Shown: positions 1-11,027 of the stretch, one piece after another
Position numbering within the stretch: the first letter of the stretch is position 1
How the letters are laid out: each line of letters starts with the position of its first letter
DNA from: Chrysopilus asiliformis
Taxonomy: Eukaryota; Arthropoda; Insecta; Diptera; Rhagionidae
Direction of reading: 5' to 3'
Assembly: GCA_964034945.1 (NCBI GenBank)
Contig: OZ035962.1
Span: forward strand, 68,772,274-68,836,273
DNA length: 64,000 nucleotides
Notes under the pieces: generated by a model
Seen by the model: the letters and a program-made list of their open reading frames with translations, nothing else
Told to the model about the DNA's origin: nothing
Databases searched by the model: none
Translations under genes and position numbers: made by a program

Positions 1-1137
1 TCACTTTATTGAATTAAAACTAAAAATTGTTATTAATAATGGATTCTGCAGCGTTTGCAATTTTGTGTCTGGAACAAGATTTATCGAAGCGAAGGACTTT
101 AATAGTGAAACGAAAACGACAACAAATAACGGATACTTAAGAATACTCACATTGCTCTTTTTTCTAAAATAATTCCTCTTAATTTGTTAAAAGTTACACT
201 TATACTAAATAAACAAATAAAAATGTTAAAATTGCTTTTTCTTGTACAATTCAGGCTATAAATTGAGCTAAAATAATAAGAAAATGAAGTTGCTACTCGA
301 TCTATGAAGCGAAAATTTTTCGTAGGTTTAGCGGTCAAAAAATCGATTCCGTCGGATTCTACGATGCCAGATATTCCGATTCGTAATGTTTTCGAAATTA
401 ATTTAATTCCTATACGGATCGTGGAATACCATTTTCACGAATTCTCCGAAAATCGTAGCTACGACGGATTCTGGAATAGGGCTGTATGATTTTTGTAGAA
501 CTTCAAAAAAATGTCAAGACGTTCGCGAGTTATTTAAGATATGTGCAATGGACAGACAGATGCACGGACATCCTCATAATTTTGCCTGAAACGGAATTCG
601 TACTGATTAGTCTCTCGAGTTGGTCTCCGCCATGAATAGAATACTTTCATTCTATAGAAGAGGAAAGTAAAAGTGACGTCTGTTTTTTGCCCAACTTATT
701 GATTTAAGGTCTCACACGAAGGTGCTTAATTTGTTGAATTACAACAACATGGCGTAATGCGTCCGTCATTTTGATTTTTCTTGAGTTTGAAATAATATTT
801 TATGATTACTTTTCCAAGCCCTTTACTAATTTAAAACCCCATACGATGGGTACTTTTTTGATTCTAGTTTTGTTGATAAAACCCCAAACATACAGGTAGT
901 ATTACATACAGGTAATCTGGGACGCAATTAGTCTGGTAATAAAAAAAATTGTCTTTGTAATAATTTGGTCTCACTACCCTAAAATTTTCATTGATATGAC
1001 TCCATTAACTAATTTATTGTTTCATACAGTTACGAATCGGTCTCCGTAGGTCTTACTTATATAGAAAAGATTTTAACTATCTTGCAGCATATATATATAT
1101 ATATATATCCACAAGAAATGCTGCGTGGGCTATTTAC
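1..1137 (-). other. Intron of the adenylyl cyclase gene, left edge
   Basis: The last visible cyclase exon ends at a GT donor at 1137-1136, and the expected next exon (with the KILGDCYYC motif of class III cyclases) is not found here, so this is intron running off the window. It holds a decayed GACA-rich tract at about 551-567 that resembles the tails of the DINE-like repeats elsewhere in the window. No other gene is seen. Confidence 0.7.
1087..1110. repeat. (TA)n microsatellite
   Basis: A run of TA dinucleotides lies in the intron just downstream of the cyclase exon that ends at 1138. Confidence 0.9.
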
Positions 1138-1353
1138 CTGGGCTATTTGATCGAAACGTCCAAACAGCTCGTTAAGAGTTTTTACCAGGTCACTGGCTGA
1201 TAACTGTTCAGACAACGGAGTAAAATTTACAATGTCGGCATATAAAATTGAAACATTGTTGTGACGCTGGACATGAAGTTCGTGAAATCTTGTTGTTTGC
1301 CCTCCAGCCCGCTGACAAGCATCCGCCATCTTTAACATGATGCTGCGTTTTAC
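1138..1353 (-). CDS. Adenylyl cyclase, exon with start of C1 catalytic domain
   Basis: This exon codes 72 residues in phase 0, from VKRSI to FDQIAQ. It holds the start of the C1 catalytic domain, including [14 protein letters not shown], where the Asp of YADIV is one of the two metal-binding aspartates of class III cyclases, and then [16 protein letters not shown]. The second metal Asp (GDCYYC) would lie in the next exon, left of the window. The exon has a CAG acceptor at 1356-1354 and a CAG|GTAAAT donor. The [20 protein letters not shown]...FDQIA pattern is closest to vertebrate ADCY2/4/7, so the likely Drosophila counterpart is Ac76E. That assignment rests on recognition, not on a tree. The enzyme makes cAMP from ATP at the plasma membrane under G-protein control. 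Confidence 0.93.
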
Positions 1354-1731
1354 CTGAAAAGAATTAAATTTTTGAGAAATTTATTAGTTTTTGACTCGAA
1401 ATCTTTAGATCATAATAAAGTTGCTTTTCCCAGAATGAAATTTTTGTTAGTAAAATTAAATAGAGATTGTGAATAATAAAACTTTTTTGGAATTATTGAA
1501 AGAAAGTATTATATAGTCGTTAATTTCTTATATTGATTAAAATTGACCAAAAGTAACAAACAAAAAAGTATTTCTAAAACACTATTTACGGTGATATCCG
1601 CAACAAGCAACAAAATAAATGTATGTATGTACACGAACTTAATTGTTATAAAAGTGGAACATTGTTGCCTTAGGATGAAATATAAATTAATTAAATGTGG
1701 TGGGGAAAAAGGTTGAGTAATAAACGCTTAC
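1354..1731 (-). other. Cyclase intron (378 bp)
   Basis: GT-AG intron in phase 0 between the linker exon and the C1 exon. It is AT-rich, with no repeat boundary or gene recognised. Confidence 0.85.
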
Positions 1732-1926
1732 CTCAGCCGCAATATACGCCGGTATAACGCTGAGTAGCAGTTGCTCCTGTTGCTCCCGTTCACATTCCAA
1801 TTTAACACGTTGCTCAATTCCGGTACGAGTGCCATCAACTGTTCGAGTGTGGGCTGCGTCTGACATAATTCTATAATAGAGTCCTGATATTGATGCTGTT
1901 GCGAGCATAATCACTTCACCTGGCAC
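1732..1926 (-). CDS. Adenylyl cyclase, TM6 and linker exon
   Basis: This exon codes 65 residues in phase 0, from VPGEV to AYIAAE. The first 20 residues (VIMLATASISGLYY) form the sixth membrane helix. They are followed by the cytoplasmic linker RVKLECEREQQEQLLLSVIP, which matches the conserved KLExEKxQQExLLLSVLP segment that couples the membrane domain to C1 in nine-class membrane cyclases. The acceptor is CTGCAG|GTGCC and the donor is GAG|GTAAGC. It joins in frame to the exons on each side. Confidence 0.93.
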
Positions 1927-2109
1927 CTGCAGCACGGAAATTTCATTAAATTCAAATAACTATATCCACTGAGTAAAAAAAACACTCGCCCAGGTAAATC
2001 TGGATCAATTATAAATCGATGTATTCATCATCTAAACCTATACTAGGTATGTTCATGAAAACATCAATGTTCTATGCATATCCATGAATAATAATCAATT
2101 TATACTCAC

Positions 2110-2235
2110 CATTTTAGTTATTATGCTCATGTCATCATATTTCAAACTGAATTTACATATTAAATGTATTACGGTCATGATGACAGCTAAAACCAGCGAA
2201 ACCGGCCAGGATATTGGTAACATAGTATGGATTCC
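2110..2235 (-). CDS. Adenylyl cyclase, TM4-TM5 exon
   Basis: This exon codes 42 residues in phase 0. It contains the TMLP motif typical of the fourth/fifth helix region of membrane cyclases, then a hydrophobic helix (WPVSLVLAVIMTVIHLI). It is too short and contains no useful Met start to stand out as an open frame. I found it from the acceptor TTTTAG|GGA, the donor ATG|GTGAGT and the in-frame join to both neighbours. Confidence 0.9.
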
Positions 2236-3466
2236 CTAAAATAATTGAAAACTAAATCAGTTTTAACATAGATACAACACTAAGATTTTTCAAGCCTGAA
2301 CAACAAAAAAGCACGAAAAATTCATCACAATCTCCAAGAGCTTTAAGCTCGGCGACCTTAATTTCGCAAGTGGTCGAGAAAAATGCTAGTTAACATTCTG
2401 TCTCAGTGTACAGGTTATGCTAGTGTTAGCACTCATAACCAAATGAGTGGGAAGAAGACGGCTTTGGTGTGGCAAAAAGAAACAAAAGAGATAAACAATG
2501 CAGCGACCCGACAAAACGATGACGTTTGCGAACATATTTCAGGGATTTTACTCTGTTTTCGTTTCATGTTTTCTTTTTCTTGTTTTTCAGGATGGAAGCA
2601 ATTTTATTTCGTGATTTAGAATTTATTGACCATTTATAGGAAAACTCATTGTAGGAAGATCTGTATATGAAGTTATTTTTAGAGAAAATTCATAGGCAAT
2701 GCAAAATTCGAGATTTTATTTGTTCAATATTATTGATCTGTGGCGCAAACATGAAATCCATTCGGTATTTATTTGAAGTGCACTGAAATAAACGTTCTTT
2801 AAAGCTTTCTTGGTTACTGTTGGACGCTTTTAAAAAGCGTGAAAGTTCACTGAATCAAATAATAGCACTTTTTCTTCGTTAGACTTGCGAGATCTTAGTG
2901 CTTTATCTATGGTTTTAATTATAATTTGATAAATCTATCGTGTTTTTATTTTGCATTGCAAAAACGCCAAGTCAAAATTGTTTTTAAAACACGCATTCGT
3001 TCAATGCATATTATATTGGTGCTATAACAATAATTGTAACTCGATTAACTTTAATTAAATCCCATATAGACAATAACATAAAAAAGTCATGTCTGTATTC
3101 TTATTTAAAATTATTAGACCGATTTTGATGCAATTTTTTAAACCTGGGACTTAGACCTCTGGAAAGATTATAGGCTGTTTGCGATTTTGCTCTCCTCATC
3201 CGTATTTACGTCATATACCTACTTTTAAAGCAGTTTTTTATTTCTGTATATCAAAAATAAAGCTTTGTCCTGATCCCGTGCGGAGGAATTCAGTAACTTT
3301 TCGCCAAGGTATTCGCCTAGTTTGCGCTAACTTTTCGAAAAGTCGGTAGTCTGGAACCCAAATCATTTGTTTCTATCATGTTATTTGATGTTTTACAAAT
3401 CCGATTCTTTGGATTTATTTTTCCATTTCTTTCTCACAGGTGTCGCCTAAAAAATGTACACTCTTC

Positions 3467-3595
3467 GGGGCGTATCGTTTTAAACACAGTCTTTCTTTTA
3501 TATGAGTTTTAACTGACAGTTTGCTATGGTTTACTGTCAGTTAAAAACTCATATTAAATTAAAACTGTGTTTAAAATCGACTATGAATACGCCCC
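3467..3595. mobile_element. Harbinger-like palindromic MITE (129 bp)
   Basis: Nearly the whole element is a hairpin. The arms start GGGGCGTATCGTTTTAAACA and end with the inverse, ATACGCCCC. It is flanked by a TTC direct repeat (3464-3466 and 3596-3598). A 3-bp duplication fits the PIF/Harbinger group, but TTC is not its usual TTA/TAA, so the superfamily is tentative. Confidence 0.7.
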
Positions 3596-3700
3596 TTCAT
3601 TTTAAGGTTTTTAATTTCTGGAAATAAACGTTTTTTTATGTAAAAACAAATAAGGCTCATTTTGGCTTACTCTGACGCCCAACTTCGCTTGCAACCCTTA

Positions 3701-3956
3701 GGTTCTGTTTACACTTGCAATTTTTTTCCTTGTTTTTCTCCGCGAATTTAATTCAACTATCGCAGAATAAAATCATTTAGCAAAAGTTGTAAACTTTTGA
3801 GTTTATTCCGATGGTTTCATATGAAAAAATATAGCTTCGGGCGTCTCTCAGGAATAAATTTCTGAATTTTGCGTAGTAGTGTAAACGGTTTTGCAACATG
3901 AATTTAGTGTCGAAGAATAAAATTCACGGAATAAAGTATCAGGTGTAAACGTGACC
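3701..3956. mobile_element. Harbinger-like MITE (256 bp), TTA duplication
   Basis: The ends are GGTTCTGTTTACAC and, inverted, GGTCACGTTTACAC. They are flanked by TTA at 3698-3700 and 3957-3959. The TTA duplication and G-rich ends followed by TTTACAC fit PIF/Harbinger MITEs. It has no coding capacity. Confidence 0.7.
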
Positions 3957-4609
3957 TTACGTAGTAAGGCGCGAATGGTACAGAATAGCAACTTCTTCGC
4001 GAATCGCTTTACCATTTAGCGATCACCTGGCGAAGCAAAAGTTACTTAATTCCACTGTTGGTCTGCTATTTTTCAAACATTCGATAGATCGATAGATTCC
4101 AAAACACTGGAGGGATTTTCATCCGGTATTTACCACTGATACGACTTAACCATTAATTGAAGGGATTTTCATTTCGTATTTATCACCTATTACTTAACCA
4201 TAAACTGAATAATGATGTTCTCTCGAAGAATTTTTCCCCTTTGACGACTACTCCGTTTAATGTTTGCCAGCCCCTCTCCGGTTTTTTAACCGTTTGCGGA
4301 ATTTCGATTAGATTTTACCCGGCTGTATTTTTTTCGACATCAAAAGAAAGATCGCGGAACATAACATAGTTTTGTTTAACTTCAAACCTGGTTTTCTGAA
4401 ATGATTTTTTAAACCCAAAATATTTATTTGCTACAGTCCGGTCGACATGAATTTGCTGTTATTAATCTATTTCCATTTATTTACTCAAGCCGGATTTACG
4501 TTGCCGGTTGACGTTAACCGCCTACGTCACGGGTAACATAAATGGTTTTTAGTTAGTTTCCATAAGCTAATTGAATTTTTAATAATATAACTAGTATGCA
4601 TGAACTTAC

Positions 4610-4792
4610 CAAGATGACAGCAAACATTGGCAGGGGAGCCAAATGGCCACCGATGATTGAAATCACCACCCCTAATACCCCAGTGGTGACCATTGCCAAT
4701 CCTAGCGCTGCATACGGCGACTTTAAGAGGAAAGGAAAATGTAGAGCCGTTAGCACACCACCACTAACTGCAGCCGCAACCACCAATAGACT
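4610..4792 (-). CDS. Adenylyl cyclase, TM2-TM4 exon
   Basis: This exon codes 61 residues in phase 0, from SLLVVAAAV to MFAVIL. It contains two full hydrophobic helices (SLLVVAAAVSGGVLTALHF and YAALGLAMVTTGVLGVVISI) and the start of a third (LAPLPMFAVIL), which continues in the exon at 2235. The acceptor is CTATAG|AGT and the donor TTG|GTAAGT. The open frame runs past the donor, but the tail after GTAAGT reads as intron. Confidence 0.92.
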
Positions 4793-4880
4793 CTATAGAG
4801 ATAAAAAATCACAATTAATTATTTAGAATTTTTAAAATGCTTAGCGTTTATGGTTTTTTGTATTTTATAATAATAATTAC
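4793..4880 (-). other. Cyclase intron (88 bp)
   Basis: A short phase-0 GT-AG intron, with donor GCG|GTAATT and acceptor CTATAG. Its size is typical of short insect introns. Confidence 0.85.
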
Positions 4881-5020
4881 CGCTTGTAAAGCATATTGAA
4901 CACAGAAGCAAAACGACACTACACACGCCACCAAGGATATCGACAGTCCCGAAATGAAAAGCGATTTTCGCAGCCGTTGCTTATATCGAGTGTATAAGTC
5001 TTCAAGATGGGCATTTTCGT
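4881..5020 (-). CDS. Adenylyl cyclase, N-terminal cytoplasmic and TM1 exon
   Basis: The exon starts in phase 1 (the first two bases, AC, complete a GAC codon begun in the exon at 32802) and codes 46 further residues. They open with ENAHLEDLYTRYKQRLRKS, the amphipathic pre-helix segment seen in membrane cyclases (compare DxLYxxY in ADCY2/7). They continue with the first membrane helix, FISGLSISLVACVVSFCF. The acceptor follows a run of eight T (TTTTTTTTCAG|AC) and the donor is GCG|GTAATT. There is no Met start in this exon, so it cannot be the first. Confidence 0.92.
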
Positions 5021-5842
5021 CTGAAAAAAAATAAAAAACAAAAAAAGATTAAAATAATATTTAACATAACACAACAACCTCAAGTTAGAAAATCAATAGG
5101 CATTTATTATATGTCGGCACTCATCTCACACTCTACTCATATATAACAGATATCAACAGACAGAAGACAGCAGACAGGGGGTTCGATTTAACGATCATAT
5201 TAGATATTTATTTGTAACAATTTGTGAGGGAGCCTGTAACTTACTTCCTTACAAAACGCCATTGTGTTCGATGTTTATAATGCCATATGATATGTGCACG
5301 AATTGATGGATCTGCTTGTAAATATTATCCATCAGTCAATATTTATAAATACAGCTGCAGTGGTAAAGCATAAATGTTATTTGTTTGTCAATTAGGATTT
5401 ATCGGATTTAGTGTTGAATTGAGTATTGATTAACTGACAACTTAAGAAATGATTTTCTAGGCAGTGAATTTGTTGGTGCGGCAATAAAACCGTCTAAATT
5501 GATATTAATAAGTATAATATTGACTATCTCTTATTATTATTATAGATGTTTATTAGCGTCATAGATAATCGTAATTCAAAAATAATGATTCGTAAAAAAA
5601 TTGTTTTGTAAGATCAACATCTTGGTTTTGATGTTTCGATGTTATCCTTTTAAAACGGAAATCCTTTCATTATTTAAAAAAAAATTGTACTAAGAAGAAA
5701 AAAAAATATTTCTTCTATTTTATCATTTTTAGTCGTTTTGTGTTTGATTAGTGACCAAAAATCCAAAATGACGTCTGTTTTTCGCAACGCTTATATAATT
5801 TTTAGTCTTCGAATATATATCCTTGATTTTGAGATATCCTTA

Positions 5843-6596
5843 AGCCTTGTGTACACGGTAGAGAAAATAGGCAAGAGTTTTAGTGAACAAAAAATCTCCT
5901 GTACCAAACACAATTACACGAAAAGAGAATTCTACTAGAATTTCTCTCGTGCAAAGTGACTTGAGAGAAAATTGGTGTAGAACTCTACACCCGACCCTAC
6001 CGAATGTTTACACGGTTGATGATATTTTTCTCTCAACTAGAGATACGGTGGAGTGGAAAAGCAATTTATTTGCGATGAAAACTATTTACTTTCTTTAAAT
6101 TTCAGAAATAAATTAAATTAGAAAAGAGGATGACTACGTGACAAATTAGCAATTTAAATAAATTTTTGTGACCACACAATTTCCTAAACAAAAATCAAAT
6201 ATTTCCTGATTGCTGTATAAAACACTTGCTAAATCACTAGGCCCGTTTGCTGAAACAAGTCATAACAATTTAAGTTGTGCTTAGCCTACTTAAACCGTAG
6301 AAATTCTGGGTCTTAAATAATTTAAGTTGAACATAAGACGCTATGACTTGTTTCAGCAAACGGGCCTTAAAGATTCATATAATTCAATTATTCCCGAATT
6401 TTTCCTTTGTCCATTTATAGTCAATGTTGCAACGATTTTTTACCTTCAGTGTCCATCTTATAATTTACCATTGATTTATTTTAAATTTAAGTCCTTTTTT
6501 CACATATTTTTTTAACTGTTTTTCTTTAAAAGTCAACCGAAATCAGAAACGTGAAATTTTTCGCAATCCCTATGTTATCTATCGTGTACACAAAGC
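5843..6596. mobile_element. Harbinger-like element (754 bp), TTA duplication
   Basis: The left end AGCCTTGTGTACACGGTAGA and the right end TCTATCGTGTACACAAAGC are imperfect inverted repeats. They are flanked by TTA at 5840-5842 and 6597-6599. It is non-autonomous: the plus-strand open frames inside have no transposase motifs. A second palindromic MITE (6240-6366) sits inside it. Confidence 0.72.
6240..6366. mobile_element. Palindromic MITE nested in the 5843 element
   Basis: It has 25-bp perfect inverted ends, GGCCCGTTTGCTGAAACAAG followed by TCATA. The flanks CTA and TTA could be a once identical 3-bp duplication. A diverged relative with the same interior (TTAAGTTG, TAGAAATTCTG) lies at 47134-47525. 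Confidence 0.75.
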
Positions 6597-6873
6597 TTAC
6601 GTCCTTTTTGACTTCAGCATCGGATTCAGCGACCCCAAAAATCCCCAGATGGGATTTTCTCCGGTAAATTTGAGGAAAAGGATAATCACGTTAACTTTAC
6701 AGAACCTACCATTATCCTTACAAGCACGAAGGATTTTCCTTATAAGGAAAATATTGTATTGTTACCGGACTTACGCATGTGTGGAAGTGGGTCAAAATTA
6801 GATTACAATATTTAACCCTAACAACTAGATAAACAGACAGATCCGAAACCAAGTTGAATAAAAGCCTTTAAGA

Positions 6874-7744
6874 CAGCGATTCTCAACCTGTGGGGCGCGC
6901 CCCCTAGGGGGCGCGAGTACATTTAAGGGGGGGGGGGGGGGGGGCGAGCATATCCAAGACAAAATATTTAAAAAAGTTTATTAATTGACTGAAAGGAAAG
7001 TACATACCCACATATAAAACAAAATACATTTCGACATAATATTTAATAATTAACTTATTAACTTACGCTTGGAGCACAATGAACGCGAAACCAGCGCGAA
7101 ACCAACGCAACTACAACGCTCTGAACTGTCACGCAGTGCAAAATTCGACATAATATAAAGTGGTATAAACTTGGAAAAATTACAAAAATGGATAATTTTG
7201 AAGCGATAATTTGCTTTGTTGGTCTTTATCTTTGTTATTTGCACTAAGGCTATAAATTTTTCCTCGAACGACATTTTTCCAACCTGACTTTATGAACTGT
7301 CAACGCAGAATTCTGCGACAAAGTTAGAAGTTTGCAAACTTTTGCGTTGCGGTTACGTTGTAGTTGCGTTCTATACGTTCACTGTGCTCACTTCAAACAA
7401 TTTGGGGGAACCAAACTTTTAAGTGACAGTTTCTGCGCCAGTTTCGCGTTCATTGTGATTTCAGGGTTAAAACAACTTCTCGCGAAACCGCAAAAATGAC
7501 GCAAGAGCAATAAAAAGGCACCGGATTCTTGTTTTGTCAACGCTGAGGATCGGTGTTGCCAAATGTCAATAAATTACTGTTTTCTTGGTAATTTGTGTTT
7601 AAAATTAGGGTAGTAGTGTAGGTTTAGCGCCAAAATACTCAAATTACGTTATTATTGTATACATTTTATTGTATGCAGGGGGGGGCGCGATGACAATTTT
7701 GATTGAAAATTGGGCCGCGAATACTGAAAGGTTGAGAAACGCTG
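6874..7744. mobile_element. Non-autonomous hAT element (871 bp)
   Basis: The ends CAGCGATTCTCAACCTGTGG and GGTTGAGAAACGCTG are inverted repeats of the common hAT type (CAGNGNTTCTCAACC). They are flanked by a perfect 8-bp duplication CTTTAAGA at 6866-6873 and 7745-7752. It contains an 18-base G run near 6930 and an internal inverted-repeat unit (7075-7457). It has no transposase. Confidence 0.92.
7075..7457. mobile_element. Inverted-repeat unit nested in the hAT element
   Basis: A 17-bp perfect inverted repeat, CACAATGAACGCGAAAC, bounds 383 bp. Inner arms also pair loosely (AACGCAACTACAACG at about 7105 against CGTTGTAGTTGCGTT at about 7356). It is probably a second MITE inserted in the hAT element. 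No target duplication was found. Confidence 0.5.
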
Positions 7745-7752
7745 CTTTAAGA

Positions 7753-9016
7753 GCTATAGCTATAAAATGAGACATTCATATGTATGGTTGATGAAATTGT
7801 TGCGGCAATCATGTAGAAAGAACTGAAACTGTCACAAATCAAATAAAACTCAAATAACAATTTTGTAAAATAAATAAACCTCAACATTCCTCGACATCTT
7901 GCATAGTATTTTTTCACCAAATTGAAATATTTAAAACATACACAATTAAGAAATAGTCTGTTTCGGAGTTGGAAAGCTATGTATTTGCTTTTAAATGATG
8001 AAATTAAGAGATTAAAATCAAAAATGTCTTATTATCTACAAAACTCCTACAAGCAGCAGCGTAACTAAAGGACAAATTCTTGCAAGTTTTCGTAATGCCA
8101 TCAAATTTTCGTTCGCCGAAAGAAAATTTAAAAAGATATTTAAGTTCTAGGGAGCCTACAACAAAAAATTGTTGTTACGCCACTGCCCGTAGGACAGATT
8201 TTATACCTTGACATATAATTTTATATATGCAATTATAACTTCTGGAACTTAATAAATTTATATCTGGCATCGGTTACCAGTTTGACTGTAAATTTTTTTT
8301 TCAGAAACCTCGAAAGTTTTAATTTATTTACGGTTGAATTTGTAAAACCACTGTCACGTTTTTCCGCAATATTACTCTCTGTTACGTTATTTATCAACTT
8401 CTCAGTTGGATGTATCAAATAAAACTGATGGAATTCCAAGTATTATTAAATAGAATTAAGACTTTCAATGGCAAAGAGTGTTATAATAAATGTTAATGAT
8501 AAGTAGGTAACAAATTACAATGTGTGTTTTGTATCAAATCAGCTGGTGGTTAATTAGAAACTTTTTGTGAAAACGTGGATGAATTTTAGTGAATGAATTC
8601 TGAATAGTAAAATATTCACTGTTTTTCGGAAAGAAGTCGAAACTTATTTGTGGATACTTCTTTCTCTTCTCCGAAAAAGATCAGACAAGTTGAATTTTCA
8701 GCCTTATCGCACGCAAGTCGAAACAAGTGTTTGGTTTTTTATTCTTTCACTTCAGAAAAAGTTTCGAAATGTCGAATTTTTGACATTTTCGGAAGCCACA
8801 TTTGCTGGGTAGTTCGATTTACGACATTGCAGGTGTATCTCTGGAGCAAGCCTCGGCACTGCTTGGCTCGTCTGGCTCCTCAATACGATAACATTTTTAT
8901 TCAAATTTTACGAGATTACAATCAATGTATGAACGTTTTTACTCGACTCTCCAACGCAATGATACGTGTTGGTTGACGACGGCCACTTCGGCAGCCGAAA
9001 TCAAACGATTGACTAA
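7753..9016. other. Intron sequence without a recognisable gene
   Basis: AT-rich, with no clear repeats or coding motifs. The open frame at 8650-8976 shows nothing recognisable. Confidence 0.6.
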
Positions 9017-9356
9017 GGCTGGAAACACAATTGATGCAGCATGCTGCAGCGTTGTGCGTTCACGCATCGCAATGCATGCAGCAGCATTGGTTGATGACAC
9101 AATTGATGCAGCGCTGCAGTGCAGTGTCAAATGTCATTTGAGAACAGATTTAGGATTGCGCACACTTCATCTTCAAAGAAAATGCCCATATGTGGATAAC
9201 CATTATTGCAGCATGCAGCAACGTTTTAATTTTTCAAAACGTTGCGTCGATGCACACTCATGCATTGCTGCTGCAGTATCAATTGTGTCTGCAGCGATAA
9301 GAATATACACGTTTGATGCGTGCATCGACATTACTGCATCAATTGTGTTTCCAGCT
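9017..9356. mobile_element. Harbinger-like MITE (340 bp), TAA duplication
   Basis: The inverted ends GGCTGGAAACACAATTGATG and CATCAATTGTGTTTCCAGCT are flanked by TAA at 9014-9016 and 9357-9359. The interior is unusually rich in GCATGC/TGCAGC/GCTGCA motifs on both strands. This makes open frames on both strands that are probably not genes. Confidence 0.8.
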
Positions 9357-9520
9357 TAACAATCGATGGAGCGAGCCTACGACAGTCATTCAGTATGATT
9401 TCTGCTGTTGATGCGTACGGGTGTATACATTTGCTCTCCAAAATTATAATTGCTTCCCAAAGAACACTGATGTACGAAATTTTTTCAGAAATTTGATTTT
9501 TTTAGTTTTCTTTTTCCATT

Positions 9521-9775
9521 ATGAAGCGCTCATATTCAAATTCAAATACTATGTCGTGGGAATGGGAAAACAAATATTTAATAACCACAAATAATGATAA
9601 CCGTCAATGTCTAGTTTGCAGTTATATGTCGAATAAAAAAATCAATCTAAAACGCCATTACAACAGCTGTCATAAGTTCGATTTTGCCCGATGCAATGAA
9701 GTAGAAAGAGTAAGACAGGTTGACAACTTAAAGAAAGTTTTTTTTAGAGAAATTTCCTTTAGGCGGAACAAATGA
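9521..9775 (+). pseudogene. BED-type zinc finger, fragment of a hAT transposase
   Basis: An 84-residue open frame whose middle reads CLVCSYMSNKKINLKRHYNS followed by CH. This is the Cys-x2-Cys ... Asn-Leu-Lys-Arg-His-Tyr-x3-His pattern of BED fingers at the N-terminus of many hAT transposases, where the finger binds the transposon ends. It is preceded by a W-rich stretch (SWEWENKYL), also usual there. A full hAT transposase has about 500-700 residues, and no RNase H or dimerisation domain follows. It is therefore a truncated remnant, or possibly a small domesticated BED protein. No inverted ends were found close by. Confidence 0.6.
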
Positions 9776-11027
9776 TTCTGAAATTGCATAATGATAAATT
9801 GTGTAGTTCACTGTTCCTAAACGTCTCCATCAAAAGCGAAAGAGCGTAAAAAATGAAAATGATGCGTTTTCTCATTTTGTGTTATAGTATATGAAGAAAC
9901 ATAAAATTTTTTCGAGTAATAGTAAATCACTACATACATGGTGCCGAGGCCTGCTCTGGAGGGACACGTACCACCATACCATACCTCCCCCTCCCCTAGG
10001 AAAAGGGAAAATACTAGTCCAATTGAGTTTTAATATATGAAAAAGTTATGTAAAACCGTATTTTAAACACGTTTTGTTGTAATATTATTTATTATTCACT
10101 TTGGCGCACCTTTTTTTGACAAACCGGAAAAACTTTCGTTTGTTGCACCAGGCAGCCATGGGTTAAAAAAATAACAAAAGAAAACAAAACATCGAGGTAA
10201 GTTATATCACTAAAATTTACAGCCGAAATAAAAGATCTATTTGGTCTCTATCATAGATATACTAGATCGCTCGATTTGCTGTCTCAAATGGTGCCATTTC
10301 AATACAGTTCAGTGAATCAAAACGAGTCAAGTAAGAGCAAGATAACCGTATGAAAATAAATATAGTCCTCTCGTTTAAACCGTGAGCTGTCAAAGGAAAA
10401 TAGACTTTCGGGATGGTGTTGGCGCCTAAAGTTAGTCTCAAACTTGTGAAATTTGAATTTCGCGGCAAAGTAAATTTGAATTTCGCGACCTTATACAGTT
10501 CAGTGGATGCGTTCAAGTACGATAAAGAGGGAAATACTTTTGGGGCCATTTTTCAGCAGAGCTTTGTATGGTGACAGTTGTTCTATGTTATATAGTTCTG
10601 TGGTCTCTATCCTCTCATCTCTCTCTTCTCTCTTGCGTTTTATCGAATATTACCATTTTCTCGGCATTACAGCCAACCTTCAAAATCTTGTTTTCTGGAT
10701 CGTTTCTTCTATCGTTTTCTCGATTCGGGGAAATAAAATTTTTGTGAAGAAATTAAAAGAAACTCCCGTAATTTAGATTTAAACAATAGTAAATTTTTAA
10801 TTTGGTTCATCAAAAGAAATTCAAAATATAAACGTCATTGATTAAATAATTAAATTATAGACCTAATTTATTTAACTATTCCTAGCCATTACTATCTAAA
10901 TTTTTAAATCAACATATCTGTGATACTATCTGTGATCGAATCTGAAACCTGGATCTTTTAAAACTTAAAGCTATACTTTAATTTATCTAATTGCGTTACT
11001 TTTACGCCAGTCTCTGCTTTTCTTTTC
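9776..11027. other. Intron sequence without a recognisable gene
   Basis: Includes a direct repeat AAATTTGAATTTCGCG at about 10448 and 10470 and duplicated ACAGTTCAGTG motifs at about 10303 and 10495. These look like remains of a decayed repeat. No gene is recognised. Confidence 0.5.

Larger units (their letters stand above)
2236..4609 (-). other. Cyclase intron (2,374 bp)
   Basis: Phase-0 GT-AG intron carrying two Harbinger-like MITEs (3467-3595 and 3701-3956). No coding sequence is seen. The small open frame at 2383-2619 on the plus strand has no recognisable features. Confidence 0.85.

Noticed and set aside
1687..1935. Starting the linker exon at the ATG at 1935
   Set aside because: The bases before 1926 are CTGCAG, a splice acceptor; the coding sequence enters from the exon at 2110 in frame.
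8925..9359. 144-residue plus-strand frame and its minus-strand partner as a Cys/Ala-rich protein
   Set aside because: They fall within the MITE 9017-9356 and result from GCAGC/GCTGC repeats in its arms.
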